This document shows positions 50,591-59,900 of a DNA stretch of 64,000 nt, piece by piece (within the stretch, counting starts at the first letter, position 1; every line of letters starts with the position of its first letter). Source of the stretch: Micromussa lordhowensis (lineage: Eukaryota; Cnidaria; Anthozoa; Scleractinia; Lobophylliidae); contig OZ026608.1 of NCBI GenBank assembly GCA_964020085.1, positions 1,082,381-1,146,380 of the forward strand. Direction: 5' to 3'. The notes under the pieces were generated by a model. That model searched no databases. It was not told where the DNA came from and saw nothing but the letters and a program-made list of their open reading frames with translations. The translations under genes were made by a program, and so were the position numbers.

Positions 50591-50794
50591 CGGATCGTTC
50601 GATCCGGACACAAGCGCACTAACCATGAGGCCACTGCGCCTCCCCATTAGTGTAAGTGCAACACCTTTACTTTCTTGTGCATGAAGATTACGTAAGTGTT
50701 CATGGTTGACTGTTTTATTAACTTTTGCAGGCAGCTTCTGGTTCCAAGAATGATTCCCTCAAAGTACCTGGAGGCTTTAGATGCTCACTTGTGA
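29867..50794 (+). CDS. SLC4A11: SLC4A11-like transporter (bicarbonate-transporter superfamily)
   Basis: Plasma-membrane transporter of the SLC4 family, SLC4A11 branch. Vertebrate members conduct H+/OH- or NH3-coupled H+; the borate-transport claim is disputed. Coding exons: 29867-30107, 30933-31033, 32991-33198, 37882-37966, 38453-38576, 40231-40338, 40976-41101, 41443-41527, 42245-42367, 42955-43068, 43805-43937, 44389-44462, 44732-44918, 45180-45286, 45501-45666, 47110-47283, 48022-48217, 49141-49310, 50731-50794 (TGA); 861 residues, close to the human length. Residues about 80-355 form the band-3 cytoplasmic domain ([30 protein letters not shown]). The membrane domain starts near residue 365, with [74 protein letters not shown] and [11 protein letters not shown]. 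These match SLC4A11 rather than the AE or NBC types. Exon 44732-44918 encodes a cysteine-rich extracellular loop with NSS and NCT glycosylation sites. The 30933 acceptor has a poor pyrimidine tract and is the least certain junction. Start ATG has A at -3 and G at +4. Confidence 0.96.
30367..30390. repeat. (AAAT)n microsatellite
   Basis: Five to six AAAT units in SLC4A11 intron 1. Confidence 0.7.
31246..31872 (-). repeat. TTGCCCAATGGGCAAG dispersed repeat, minus copy, split by a nested element
   Basis: The two halves (31246-31339 and 31744-31872) together match the uninterrupted copies at 51899-52105 and 60648-60868 in reverse orientation: AGGGCTTGAAAAAA, CTTGAATTCCAGCTTG, then TGATTTAGTTGACAAAC and CTTGCCCAGTGGGCAAG. 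The split is exactly at a TTAA, where the element at 31340-31743 sits. Confidence 0.75.
31340..31743. mobile_element. 404-bp TTAA-inserting foldback element with verifiable empty site
   Basis: Ends AGTGCCTATAACCCC and GGGCTATAGGCACT are inverted, and each is flanked by TTAA (31336-31339 and 31744-31747). Most of the element folds back: GACCGAGCTGGTGAGG/CCTCACCAGCTCGGTC and GGGTTGACGTCAC/GTGACGTCAACCC. Removing it and one TTAA gives CTCTTTTAATGATTTAG, which is the sequence found inverted at 52020-52035 and closely at 60762-60777. No ORF; mobilised in trans if at all. Confidence 0.8.
32490..32755 (+). repeat. Foldback MITE, ATTATTCCA family, copy 2
   Basis: TTATACCATGCTCTAGAAAT and the hairpin TTATTATTCCA ... 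TGGAATAATAATAA (about 32598-32682) parallel 5430-5604. The far right end (CATGATGGCTAAGCTAAAG, TAATGATCCAGTTTTTAATA) is the inverse of the left end of copy 1. A partial relative (CTTATCCAACAAGCGCGAG, ATAATTGTT) is at about 32212-32265. Confidence 0.55.
33790..34088 (-). mobile_element. tRNA-derived SINE, copy 1, with perfect 15-bp target duplication
   Basis: On the minus strand the 5' end has box A-like TGGCCTCATGGTTAGTGCG (34058-34076) and box B GGTTCAAGCCC (34023-34033). These are RNA polymerase III promoter elements of a tRNA-derived head. The body includes words shared with two other copies (GGTGAATTTAATGCTGGG, CCTGTGATGGACTGGC, TCCGGCCTGATGGGCCAC). TATGTTTGACATTGG at 33775-33789 and again at 34089-34103 is the target-site duplication. 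Confidence 0.88.
34530..34995 (+). pseudogene. Decayed LINE ORF2 C-terminus with CCHH zinc finger
   Basis: One frame reads [40 protein letters not shown] and EERRV (about 34560-34710). After a frame change another reads [20 protein letters not shown] (about 34820-34880), a zinc finger of the type that closes many metazoan LINE ORF2 proteins. Between them is a 15-bp tandem repeat (CCCACTTCTGYCGTA) at about 34775-34840. The tail is ACTAACTAAC. It lies in SLC4A11 intron 3. Confidence 0.75.
35527..37795. mobile_element. 2.27-kb giant foldback element in SLC4A11 intron 3
   Basis: AACTATTAAGAGTGTGTCCA at 35527 is mirrored by TGGACACACTCTTAATAGTT ending 37795. The arms of about 1.0 kb match throughout: TCATGAG/CTCATGG, CAGCTCAAATCACCGATTTT/AAAATTGGTGATTTGAGCTG, GATATCAACAGCTGTCGAAA/TTTCGACAAATGTTGATATC. 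Only about 200 bp around 36545-36757 is less symmetric, and even that carries CTCCGCCA/TGGCGGA. No protein-coding ORF was recognised. The arms are diverged by a few percent to perhaps 10 percent by eye. The right end is 86 bp from exon 37882-37966. Confidence 0.8.
37967..40230 (+). other. SLC4A11 introns 4 and 5
   Basis: Intron 37967-38452 holds nothing recognised. Intron 38577-40230 has an open frame continuing out of the exon (to about 38860) that is simply read-through. Segments 38930-39110 and 39200-39500 look like parts of unclassified repeats but have no partner in the window. Confidence 0.3.
40339..42954 (+). other. SLC4A11 introns around exons 7-9
   Basis: Short introns (about 425-880 bp) with poly-T and C-rich runs (for example 40531-40540 and 42685-42735). 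TGTCCTGTGTGCCCACTGGCACAACAAG at about 41169 resembles TGTCCTGTGGCGCAACAAGG at about 63557 (a possible small shared repeat). Nothing else was recognised. Confidence 0.25.
45667..47109 (+). other. SLC4A11 intron before exon 47110
   Basis: 1.44-kb A+T-rich intron. GGTTATTTTGACCATGTGCAAAATAACC at about 46500-46528 forms a short hairpin, and a C/G-rich run lies at 45918-45945. No gene or recognised repeat family. Confidence 0.3.
48390..48675 (+). repeat. Degenerate TTGGTTCACTTGGTT minisatellite
   Basis: About 285 bp of drifted tandem repeats of a roughly 10-bp CTTGGTTCAC/CTGGTTCACT motif within intron 48218-49140, for example GGTTCACTTGGCTGG, CACTTGGTTTTCCTGG and TTGACTTGGTTCACTTG. No ORF role. 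Confidence 0.6.
49704..50144. mobile_element. GGAGTCG/GTTTTCACTAG modular foldback element
   Basis: GGTTTTCACTAGCGACGGAG at 49704 is mirrored by CTCCGTCGCTAGTGAAAACC ending 50144. The interior is tiled with the same modules in both orientations (CTAGTGAAAAC near 49771 and 49881; GTTTTCACTTGATCGTAAGC near 50003; GATTTTCACTTGATCGTA near 50071) and runs of CGGAGTCG/CGACTCCG. It is itself bracketed by an outer inverted pair GAGTAGTTTTCAATTGAGT (49657) and ACTCAATTGAAAATCACTC (about 50217). Intron 49311-50730 of SLC4A11. Confidence 0.75.
50344..50646 (-). mobile_element. tRNA-derived SINE, copy 2
   Basis: Same family as 33790-34088, minus strand: CCAGGGCTTGAACCCGG (box B inverted, about 50577-50593) and CACTAACCATGAGGCCAC (box A inverted, about 50618-50635). 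It carries an internal C18 tract at about 50425-50442. TTAGTGTAAGT at 50333-50343 and 50647-50657 is an 11-bp target duplication. Confidence 0.85.
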
Positions 50795-51059
50795 TTGGTT
50801 GGTCAGTGAACCAGCTTATTGCAACTTACACTTGATAATTCAATTATTGCAAACAAGACAAAGGCCAATTTGAGAATTTCTTACAACAACGGCTGTCCCC
50901 TGAACAGTATACAATGTTGATTTTTTTTTTCTGATTGCTTTTATTTAATTTACAGGCATTGAAAGAAAGAGTTCAGTGTTACTATTATTTTTGACAATTT
51001 AATTATGTCTTTTTCATACTGGTGAAGAAATGGCGTATTTGAACTTTAGCCTTTTATGG

Positions 51060-51223
51060 ATAGACTCTTTGCATAAATGGTGCCTAAATTTGAATAACAA
51101 TACTTATACATCCTTAGCCTCGCATGCATGTGAAAAATCCTTTGTCTGAAAACATGAGTACGAGGCTAAGGATGTATAAGTATTGTTATTCAAATTTAGG
51201 CGCCATTTATGCAAAGGGTCTAT
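51060..51223. repeat. Hairpin MITE between SLC4A11 and RNF11
   Basis: ATAGACTCTTTGCATAAATG at 51060 is mirrored by CATTTATGCAAAGGGTCTAT ending 51223. The inner arms AACAATACTTATACATCCTT and AAGGATGTATAAGTATTGTT are perfect. Loop near 51127-51160. It falls 270 bp after the SLC4A11 stop codon and could lie in its 3' UTR. Confidence 0.7.
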
Positions 51224-51575
51224 TAAGTCACTGAAAGCCCAAAATCTCAAAATTTAAATTGCATCAGAATTTTGTTATTGGATTTCAGAAATCTCAATAT
51301 AGCAACTCCTATCAATCTTCTGTAAAGAGATAATGTCCTCACTATAAATGTGCAGTAGTGATGTGCAATACAGTTCTGAGGAATAGCCTTAACAGGCATT
51401 GGCACTTTTTCAGTTTAATACAATAATGCTGAAGTGGGATTGTTAGCCAGCCATTTTGAGTTGAGTTTTAATAGTGTGGTTAGTGCAAGTTAAGACAAGG
51501 GAACACAAAATGGCTAGAAACCAAACCCTTTGCTATCATTAGGCAACTACCAACAAACTCCACAACTATTTCAAA

Positions 51576-51581
51576 TTTATT
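51576..51581 (-). promoter_or_regulatory. Candidate polyA signal, RNF11 (minus strand)
   Basis: TTTATT on the plus strand reads AATAAA on the minus strand. It would give RNF11 a 3' UTR of about 1.9 kb, ending only about 0.8 kb from the SLC4A11 stop codon. This is inference from the motif and orientation. Confidence 0.3.
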
Positions 51582-51898
51582 TACAAGTTTAATGTTGCAA
51601 TTTACATTTTAAAATATTACCTTATTACAAGAAGTTGGCTATGTACAAAAGGCTGTTGCTCATAAAATTAATCATACATGTAAGACATGTTATTTAATTT
51701 ATAGTTATCCGCTTATCTATAAACTGTTTGAATTTTAATCTAATATATGAAAACACCACTGAAAGAACTATTTTAAGATCTTAAAGTTATTTAATGTTCA
51801 AAAGTATTTTAATACAGTTGCTATTAAATAAAAACAGTGAACAAAACAAGTTACATTTTGTTTGTCCATAAAATGTTGGAAAATTTTTACAAGTCACT

Positions 51899-52105
51899 GC
51901 AGGGCTCAAAAACAATTGCTGTAGGGTCATCCGGGACAAGAAGATTCTTGTTCTGGGTAAGTAACTTTTCACTGTCACTTGCCCAATGGACAAGGGATCA
52001 GGCAAGTTGTCTGCCAACTAAATCATTAAAAGAGGGAACTAAGACAAACTAGAACTACTTGTCCTAGGGGGAAAGTGGAATTCAAGTTTTTTTCAAGTCC
52101 TGCAC
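51899..52105 (+). repeat. TTGCCCAATGGGCAAG dispersed repeat, uninterrupted copy
   Basis: CAGGGCTCAAAAACAATTGC, GGGACAAGAAGATTCTTGTT, CACTTGCCCAATGGACAAG, AACTAAATCATTAAAAGAGG and GGAATTCAAGTTTTTTTC match 60648-60868. It provides the empty site for the element at 31340-31743. Probably within the RNF11 3' UTR. Confidence 0.7.
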
Positions 52106-53519
52106 TGTGAACTACACCGTACTGTAAACTCAACTGTGTTGAAAACTAAAATGTGAAAGGTAAGTTGCGAGGCACTTTAAAGAGGAAATTATCTGTCTTA
52201 GTTCACAGCAGAAATTCTCCTGCTAACTACCTTGGATTCATTGTGTGTTGAAGAATTTGGTGATACGTCAAAATAATGCCCAGGCATCGAATTGTGGTCG
52301 TTTCACCTGAAAGTCAGTTTGCTTGGACTGATAGTTGGTTTGCCCAGACTATTATTAGCTCAATGATTCCGGTAAATGGATTAAAGAACGCATATTTTCT
52401 GTAATGTTGTTTCACTATGCCCACAATGTTGTCTTTTTTGCTTGTGTAGACATGCATGAAAAAAGGTAAGGTTAAGGTTTAAAGAAAGAAAAATTAATAC
52501 ATCCTACCTTTGAACTTTCAGTTTGGGCAAAGGGGCTTTTAGTCCAGGCAAACTGACATAGAGTGAAATAGCTATTGGGTGAAACAACCGGTTACCCAGA
52601 CATCTGTTACCTTCAGTGTGTTATGTATTGACATTGTCTAGAGGAAACTGATTTTTGTTACACTTGGGACTAAATGCATTGAGATATCAGTCGTATTTAG
52701 TCATGTGTTTCATGAGAAATCTCTTACTGACCACCTCTTGTACATGTAAAAGGTGATCCTTAATTGACAGGCATGATAAGGGCAGCTGTTTAATATATAA
52801 CAGCGCAGCAATATAAACTCCTAATGACCGAGTAATTTTACATACAAACAATGCTGTCTCAAGATGCAATGTTCTTTAGAAATGCAGTCAGAGCTGCATT
52901 CAAACAACTGCCCTACAACAATATTTTATTATGATGTGATTTTCAGCTCTTGGCTCCTCTACATTATTGAAAAACAACTTTAGTAAAAGGACATCTCGAA
53001 TAAGGGATGAAACAAATATTTTCATATGAAAATGTCATGATGGAGATCTGTCAGAATTCATAAAAACAGAGAATGACAGTGCAACTAGTCAGTTAAATAT
53101 TACTTTGTAAAGTTAAAATTCAAGACCAGGGAATCTGAATATTGCTAAAGAAGGTAATAGTAACAGTTTTTCTCTAACACTTGAGAACATAAACACAAAA
53201 AAGATGTTTTAACACGTATAAGAGACTCAATAATAAAGAATTGTGACGGAGGAAAATGCCGAGAGCTTAAAGAGACAATCATGAAAACTATGATCTAAAT
53301 TTTCGCTGACTTGTGATCAGAAGGTGATATTAAAATATGTTCTCCAAAATATCAATTAAAAGAACTAGTCAGAATTTGTATTTTTGCATCTTCCTAATGG
53401 GAACCACTTGTCTAAGCCTATTAAAAGCTGAACAGTAACACTTCAGTTAGCCTGTCAATGGGAAAAAAATGTCTTCTATTTCCTATCATATTGTATTCCA
53501 TGTTTACAGTATGTTGTTG

Positions 53520-56402
53520 TCATTCAGTCGATGCTTCATAGTACGTAGATAGTAATGCTGCCTCTACAGGCTCCATACAAGAAGGACATGTGAATGATCT
53601 CACCAGCCAGTCCTCGATGCAGTCTTTGTGGTATATATGCATACATGGAAGAAATCGAATTGGATCTCCCATGGCAAAGTCTGTCATACAAATAACACAT
53701 CTGTTGGGAAGAATTAAAAATAGAACAAATCACACTTGTTGCAGTATTAGTGAAATAAGCATTTAAGTTGAACAAGTTCTTAAACCATGGTTATGCATAT
53801 GTGAATCTTTATCAGTGAACACCAACAGAACAGCAGATAAATATTAGGGATCAGAAGTGGAGCTGTGGTGAGAGTGTATGCCTTAGATTCCACATCATGC
53901 ATGGATTTGAATGGCTTAGTTATAACCTTTAATTTAATTATCACTACTACTATATATTTTTATTTATTCGCTCATATATTTGTTTAATTGTGTGTGTGTG
54001 AGGGAGCTTATCAATTATACTGTGTCAGTTTAAGTAGCCCGCCTAGAATAGCTGTGCTAACTGTGGGTTATAAAGGCCTTTTTCACAACTGTAAAAATAA
54101 AGTTCATGTTGTTGTTGTTGTTGGATTGAGCTTGTAGTTGGACCTCATCCTTGTTACAAGGATTTTTCTCTGGGTTCTCCAATCCTCTCTCTTTAAACAC
54201 AAGGGCTGAGTTGCTCAAAAGCAGGGTAACGCTAACCGAAGTATTAATTTATTTTGTATAAAAGTGTTTCTCCCTTCCTATTTTTTGTTTAGTTTGAGAT
54301 TATTCAAATTCAAAAGAGAAGGCCAAACAATATAAACAGAAAACATCTCCGAAAAGTTGCAAATCTGAAATCAAAAATTCTTGCTAACCCTGGGTTAGCT
54401 TAATCAGGCTTTGAACAACAGCCCAGGCCAAAGTTATTTGAAGGCTAAATAATGCTATCCACTGGATAAAGCACTATCCATTGGATAAGCAAAACAAACC
54501 ATGCTATCCATTGGATGAACAGTGCTTCAAATTTCATTGTGACTGCAGTGTACATTCCTGATTAACTATATATTAAACCTCGTAGGTATCCTGTCTAGAA
54601 GAAAAATCCATGCTAATGTAAATAATAAAAAGCTGAGGCAAGAAGTCACAGAAAGAGAGATGGTGAACCAAAAAAAAACTTCAGAACTGCATTCCCTTCA
54701 CTAGTGCATAAGCAATATATGCAGATGCAGTAAGGTGCTGTTTGGTAACACCTGTGAGGAAATTTTCCTGGCAAAAGCTGCTAATTTTGTGTACTTAATA
54801 AAAAATGTTGTTTGTTCCTTATGCATTAGTGAAAACCAGCCTTTTACTACCAATTTCTGAAAATGATTTCAAATTATTATTTCAAGGTACTACCTGCACT
54901 GGGTCAAATTGCTTTGATGGCACCACCCCCCCCCCCTCCCCTAAAATGAGCACAAAATAGATAAGCTTCAGGCTAGGCTAGTGTTTACCTCGTTCACACT
55001 GATCATAATAATACATTGTACTTTCAGTGACATCAGGATGTACAAGCCCAATATTCTTGACATCACCTTTGGCCTGTTACGTTAGCGTTGATTTGCTCAA
55101 TTACTTTGCATACGAAACAGGAATAAATCCAGTATTCCTAATTCTTTGAAAATCCCATGCTTTTCACATGACAGTACAAGAAACTCAAGATCTTCGAGAT
55201 CAGTGATGAATTCGTCTGATTCAGCAATGAAGTGAAGTTTTGCTCGACCTAAAATTTACTTAAACGTGCCCAGGAAACGTCAATATAAAATATAAACATG
55301 AACAATGGATGCGTCTCTTCGCAAAGCACTTCAGGTTCAAAACACTTCTGCCTTGTTTTGTCGCATTTTTCGTTCAGATCAACATCACGAATATAAGACG
55401 TTAAGTGGTTAATCTAAATTCTTTCCGTTCGCACTTTGTCTAATCGCCGGTATCTGTACGAGTAGACGGGTTCGGTCTTTTCAAGTAAATGGTACCATTC
55501 TTCACGATAGAAACATGGTAACACTTCTACCGGAAGTCTCAGTTTTACGGCAAAACAATAGCACAAAGTTTAATTATACAATCGCGTGTGTTGTGTCTTT
55601 ACTGAGTAACGCACGCAATGTTTAATGAAAATAAACGCGAACATTTTTTTTCACGCATGCTGAAAATAGAATATTTATGGCACATCTGTCTCAGCAAGCT
55701 TGTCTACGAACCAGTTGATGTTAGCTTCAAACGGGAGATTGCTTCCTCTTTCTGACGTCGCTAAAGAAAGCGAAAGTGCTAGCATGCATGGGGAAACTCC
55801 GATCTCAGGGTTCCACCATCAGGTTTTGAGGGAAACATTCCAATGTATCCACAATTCAAGAATAATATTCTCACAACATGCTGTGTTAGGCTTGGTAACT
55901 TGCCCCAACATTTTGAATAAAATATTCATCGCATTTCATAACTAATTGCTTACTTTGAGCAATATTTTTTCCTTAAGCTCTACACCTTTCCTTAAATGGT
56001 ATCCACAATATCTGTAAGAAATATAAGTCTTGATGTAAATTATTTTAAAACGTAAACATTTCACATACTCTCTCTTTTTCCCTTTCGATCCATCGTATTT
56101 TCCCACAGGAAGATGTTGTATCAAGCCTAAACGTTGAGCTAAACGGATCTGTTGTTCCTCTGATAGGAGATGAGGTGCATGTTGACTTTGTATAAAAATT
56201 GGCGCTTCCTCCTACAATAAAAAACGGCATAACTGACTTGAAATAGTCACGAAAATAATCAAACGAGACAATCTGTATGAAGGTTTTTTATACGAACCTG
56301 ATATGGCGGCGGTGGTTCGCCAGTTGTCGGTGAATCTGTACTTTCTTCGTCGTGTAAAAGAGAAATGTCGTCTTGTCCAGAGCCTTTCAGGCAGTTTCCC
56401 AT
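53520..56402 (-). CDS. RNF11: RING finger protein 11 (RNF11)
   Basis: Membrane-anchored E3 ubiquitin-ligase adaptor. Vertebrate RNF11 works with NEDD4-family ligases and the A20 complex on endosomes. Three coding exons on the minus strand: 56298-56402, 56069-56211 and 53520-53700, giving 142 residues (human 154), all phases consistent. It starts MGNCLKGSGQDDISLLHDEE: Gly2 for myristoylation and Cys4 for palmitoylation are kept. The PPPPYQ motif at residues 30-35 is the PY ligand for WW domains. SEEQQIRLAQRLGLIQHLP is the family's helical segment. The RING-H2 is CVIC-x14-C-x-H-x2-H-x2-C-x10-C-x2-C, complete with all eight metal ligands (CVIC, CMHIYHKDC, CPSC). It is convergent with SLC4A11 and divergent from NUP155. 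A codon for an extra tyrosine sits near the C-terminus (STYYEASTE). Confidence 0.97.
53985..54124 (+). repeat. LINE 3' end with AATAAA and (GTT)n tail
   Basis: AGCCCGCCTAGAATAGCTGT, GGGTTATAAAGGCCTTTTTC, then AAAAATAAAGTTCATG followed by a (TTG)5 tail (about 54108-54123). The tail type matches 7100-7120. No coding part is left. In RNF11 intron 2. Confidence 0.5.
54450..54525. repeat. CTATCCACTGGATAAA repeat cluster
   Basis: Three tandem-like words CTATCCACTGGATAAAG, CTATCCATTGGATAAGC and CTATCCATTGGATGAAC. Same family as 11640-11725. Confidence 0.5.
54525..56068 (-). other. Rest of RNF11 intron 2
   Basis: A+T-rich, with a C-run at about 54928-54940. GTGAAAACCAGCCTTTTAC at about 54832 matches the right border of the foldback at 49704-50144 and may be a solo end. 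An 81-residue plus-strand ORF (55700-55945) has no recognised similarity and is probably chance. Confidence 0.3.
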
Positions 56403-56982
56403 TATGGGAACGACTGAAGCTCTACAAATTCTTGGCAGCTGACGGACTAAATGCGAACACTTACTTATAGTCAAACTGCCGGCCAGTACACTTTGTCTGA
56501 AGAAAATTATTCTCAAAACAACAAATGTCATGCTGTCGTAACGTGACGTCATTTTTACGTCTTTCGTGTTTCATAATCGGAAGTCTTCGAGAGATGTCGG
56601 CATATTCCGGTAATGAAGAATCACGTCTAGATATCAGTCTGGATATTTAGGTCGTTATAAGCTGTGTAAATACTTTTTAATGATATGAACGTACTCTGAG
56701 GTACAAAAAATAAGCGGATAACAGAGAAATTTTCTACTGCCTAAGAGGAGGTCCTCGGTAGACTTGAGGTCGCCCGTCGGCAGGGACTGGACTCGGAACC
56801 GATTTGGACTCGGGAGACCTCGGGTTCGAACTCGGGATTCGTACCCAGGACTATTTTCGGAGTTCTTCGGAGTGTGCGCGTTGTTGGGGAGCGCTTACTT
56901 CGAAAATGTGCGCCATGTGTGAGTTTTTAAGATGACAAAAACTGCGAGTTTATTGCACATTTGAATCAAATTTACCTTGATC
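56403..56982. promoter_or_regulatory. Head-to-head intergenic region of RNF11 and NUP155 (candidate bidirectional promoter)
   Basis: The start codons of RNF11 (minus) and NUP155 (plus) lie about 580 bp apart, so both 5' UTRs and both promoters must fit here unless far non-coding exons exist. Between about 56780 and 56850 there are several copies of an ACTCGG/CCTCGGG motif. No TATA box was recognised. The promoter role is inferred from gene arrangement only. Confidence 0.55.
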
Positions 56983-59900
56983 ATGTCCCTAGCAGTGGGT
57001 ACAAGCTCTGTGGGTTCACTGGTTACTCCTGAATTGTTGGAAAATGCTGCTAAGGAAATAGATCGCCAGCTAGCAGCTGACAGACAGTTTCCTGAGCTCT
57101 CGGAACAGATCAACGCTTCACAAAGTTAGTACACCCTCCATTTCTTTCTTCCTGTTACGTGAGAACAGTCTTATTTGTTTTAACATGAAATTTGAGACCC
57201 TGTATTTCGTTTTATAGTGGCTAGTTAAAACACAGACTCTCTACTGCGTAACTAGAAATAGAATTTGTACATGTACACATCGTACATACAGTGCAACTCC
57301 ATATTATAGCGTAGACCGCACTAAAGTGTTTCTTTAAATAAGAAAATGACTGACTGAGCTTTAGTTCAGGGTATGGTAAAGTAGTCGTCCTAAGTGACTA
57401 TATTAAATTGTGGTGGCACTGTACAAGTCTGTTATTAGCTCATATTCATATAAGGTTACCAATAACAATTAGATGAGTTCGAGATTTATATGAGGTGAAA
57501 TTCTTTTCAAATTATGGTTTCTATTTATTTCTCTCCATATTATAGACCCCTTCACGCTATAAGGGGGCATTACGGGTAACCAGGGCAAACTTACAAAGAA
57601 GCAAAGCTGTAGAACATATGTTTTACTTTATATTTCCATTCAGATTTCACATTTGGAGACGAAACATATACTGTAGATGGAGAAACCCTTTTTCTAGGTT
57701 TACCAGCAATTTTGAGCCGATCGAGCGATTGTTGACGACGTAGGATTTTTTGTACAGTTGAAACCAAATAATTTGTCCAAATCTTAGCCGCTCAAGCCAC
57801 AAAAATAACATCTCCGATACTCTGACAAGTAGGCTAATGCCTAGCTCAATCGACTCAAAAACGCTAGTAAACGTGGAAAAGGGGGTTCTCTAATTACAGT
57901 TAGTTTCTTCTCGAAAATTAAACTCAGAACGGAAATACGAAGAAAAATGTATCTTTTGCCCCTTTGTTTCTTTGCAATCTTGCCCTGATTACCCATAATG
58001 CCCCTTAGAGCGTGAAAGGGTCTATTCAACTTTGCACCTTAGAAAGATCACTCAGACTGAATTGTCATTTGAAATTGAAGTTGTGTGATTGTGTACATCA
58101 TTGTTTTCAGTCATTTCAAGATTTATAAAGTCAAGAAACCATTAATGTTTTTCTTTTAGTCTTCTCAGGAATTCATTTATCCATTTCTATCAAAATGTTC
58201 CTTCAAAACTTTGTTGAAACAAAAAAAAGTGTAGCCAGTTCATAGACAACCTTCCAGTCACTGCACTAATGGCTGGTAGTATACTATTTGCTCAGCCAAT
58301 CAGATTGCAGCATTTGCATTAGTATACTAGTAGAATTCTACTAATACCCATTAGAACTCAATACATTACTTATATGTTGTACAGGTGCCATCCTACATTC
58401 AAATGTTGGGTATTTCTTCAGGCTACCCATACCTGTGGATAAACATGTCCCATAAGCATAAGCAAAAAATGGTCACCACTTAAGGGAGGTGTCTGCTTTG
58501 GGGGTAGGACTGGTGTAGAACTGACACAAATGAGAACAATCCTTATTGTAATCTTCTTGAGTGACTGATACTTTGGTTGATTCACACTTCTCCTGCACAT
58601 GATTACAGTTTTTCTTATATAAATATGCCAAAATAGCTTTACTATGATTGGACACTTTGTATATAACTCACTTGCAGAAGTCTCGATCATGATTTAAGAA
58701 ATAGAAAACATGTGCCATGTTTCTATTGAGTTATAGAAACACAAGTGAAAGTTTGGGAGAATGAGAATTGCTGTGGGAACACGAGCCGTAGACGAGTGTT
58801 TCCACAGCTTTTTTGAGTTCTCCCAAACTTTCATGAGTGTTTCTATAACTCAATAGGAACATGGAGAACATGTTTTCTATTTCTTTTAGAAAATACCGCG
58901 ACGAAGAAAAAGAAAAACAACTTGTTTACTTCAACCATCAAAATGTAATTTCGCGCCATTACATCAACAGCTCGTGCTAGTTCTGTGCTTCTATCGAGTT
59001 ATAGAAACACGGTTTTAAACCAATCAGCATGCATGTTTTGGGTTATTTTCAAACTATAATTAATGTCTACCAGTGAAAGGAGCTCAGTAGCACTGGCTTG
59101 ACCGAAGTTTTATTTTATTTTTGTTGCAGTCCTTACAACGTTCAGTGGAATAAATGACTATGATTATCCTTCGTTATCATCTCCGTCTGTTGGCTTGGCT
59201 GGTATGGAACTTGTCAGTCTCCTTAAAAGGGTTCCACTTCCAGCAGAGTTGGTTGAACAGTTTAATTGTATCCTTTTGATTTTGTTACTGTTTGTGATAA
59301 TGAAGTAATTGTAGAATTGCAACTTTGTAAGCTAGTACATAAACACAGCAATCGTCTGTCTGTGGGTTAGAGTTCACCTACTACAAACAATCTGAAACAA
59401 TGTGTGTTTACCAGCTAGTTATCAGTGACTGTAACACCTAATTTTTCAAGTGAACTAAACAAGTGTAAAATACACAATTTTCCACATTTTTGGTGTTTGT
59501 TTTTATATGCCTGTCAATTCTTCAATGTATCAATGATGTTATTTTATTATATGGCTTGTTCTTGTACCGATTCAACACACACTCTGATTGGCTAATTGTA
59601 GGGCATTATTCTCCTGAAATGCCCATGGGCTGATTATGGGCTTGCAAAAACAAACCCAAAAGACCATATAATAAACAACGTATTAACCTCGAACGTTCTG
59701 TTTTTACCGCAAAATCCCAAACCTCTATCTTGCCGTAATGGCCTCGCTATCGCTCAGTCAATACTGCAAGGTCTCAAGTCTGAGATTTTACTGTAAAGAC
59801 TTCACTCTTGGTTAATAAGTAGTTATTAGTCAATGTAACTTAACAACATAGATTTCAGTGAGTCAGATGTTACTTTTATCCTTGACCTGGTCAAAACAGA

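Larger units (their letters stand above)
50795..53519. other. Convergent SLC4A11/RNF11 3' region
   Basis: 2.7 kb between two stop codons in tail-to-tail orientation; both 3' UTRs are here. Apart from the hairpin (51060-51223) and dispersed repeat (51899-52105) the sequence is A+T-rich and unremarkable. RNF11 mRNAs in other animals have long 3' UTRs, so most of 51580-53519 may be its UTR (inference). Confidence 0.4.

Noticed and set aside
56785..56850. tRNA-like stretch with a GGTTCGAAC box B
   Set aside because: The arms beside the TTCGAAC loop do not pair and no acceptor stem can be drawn; likely promoter GC-rich sequence.
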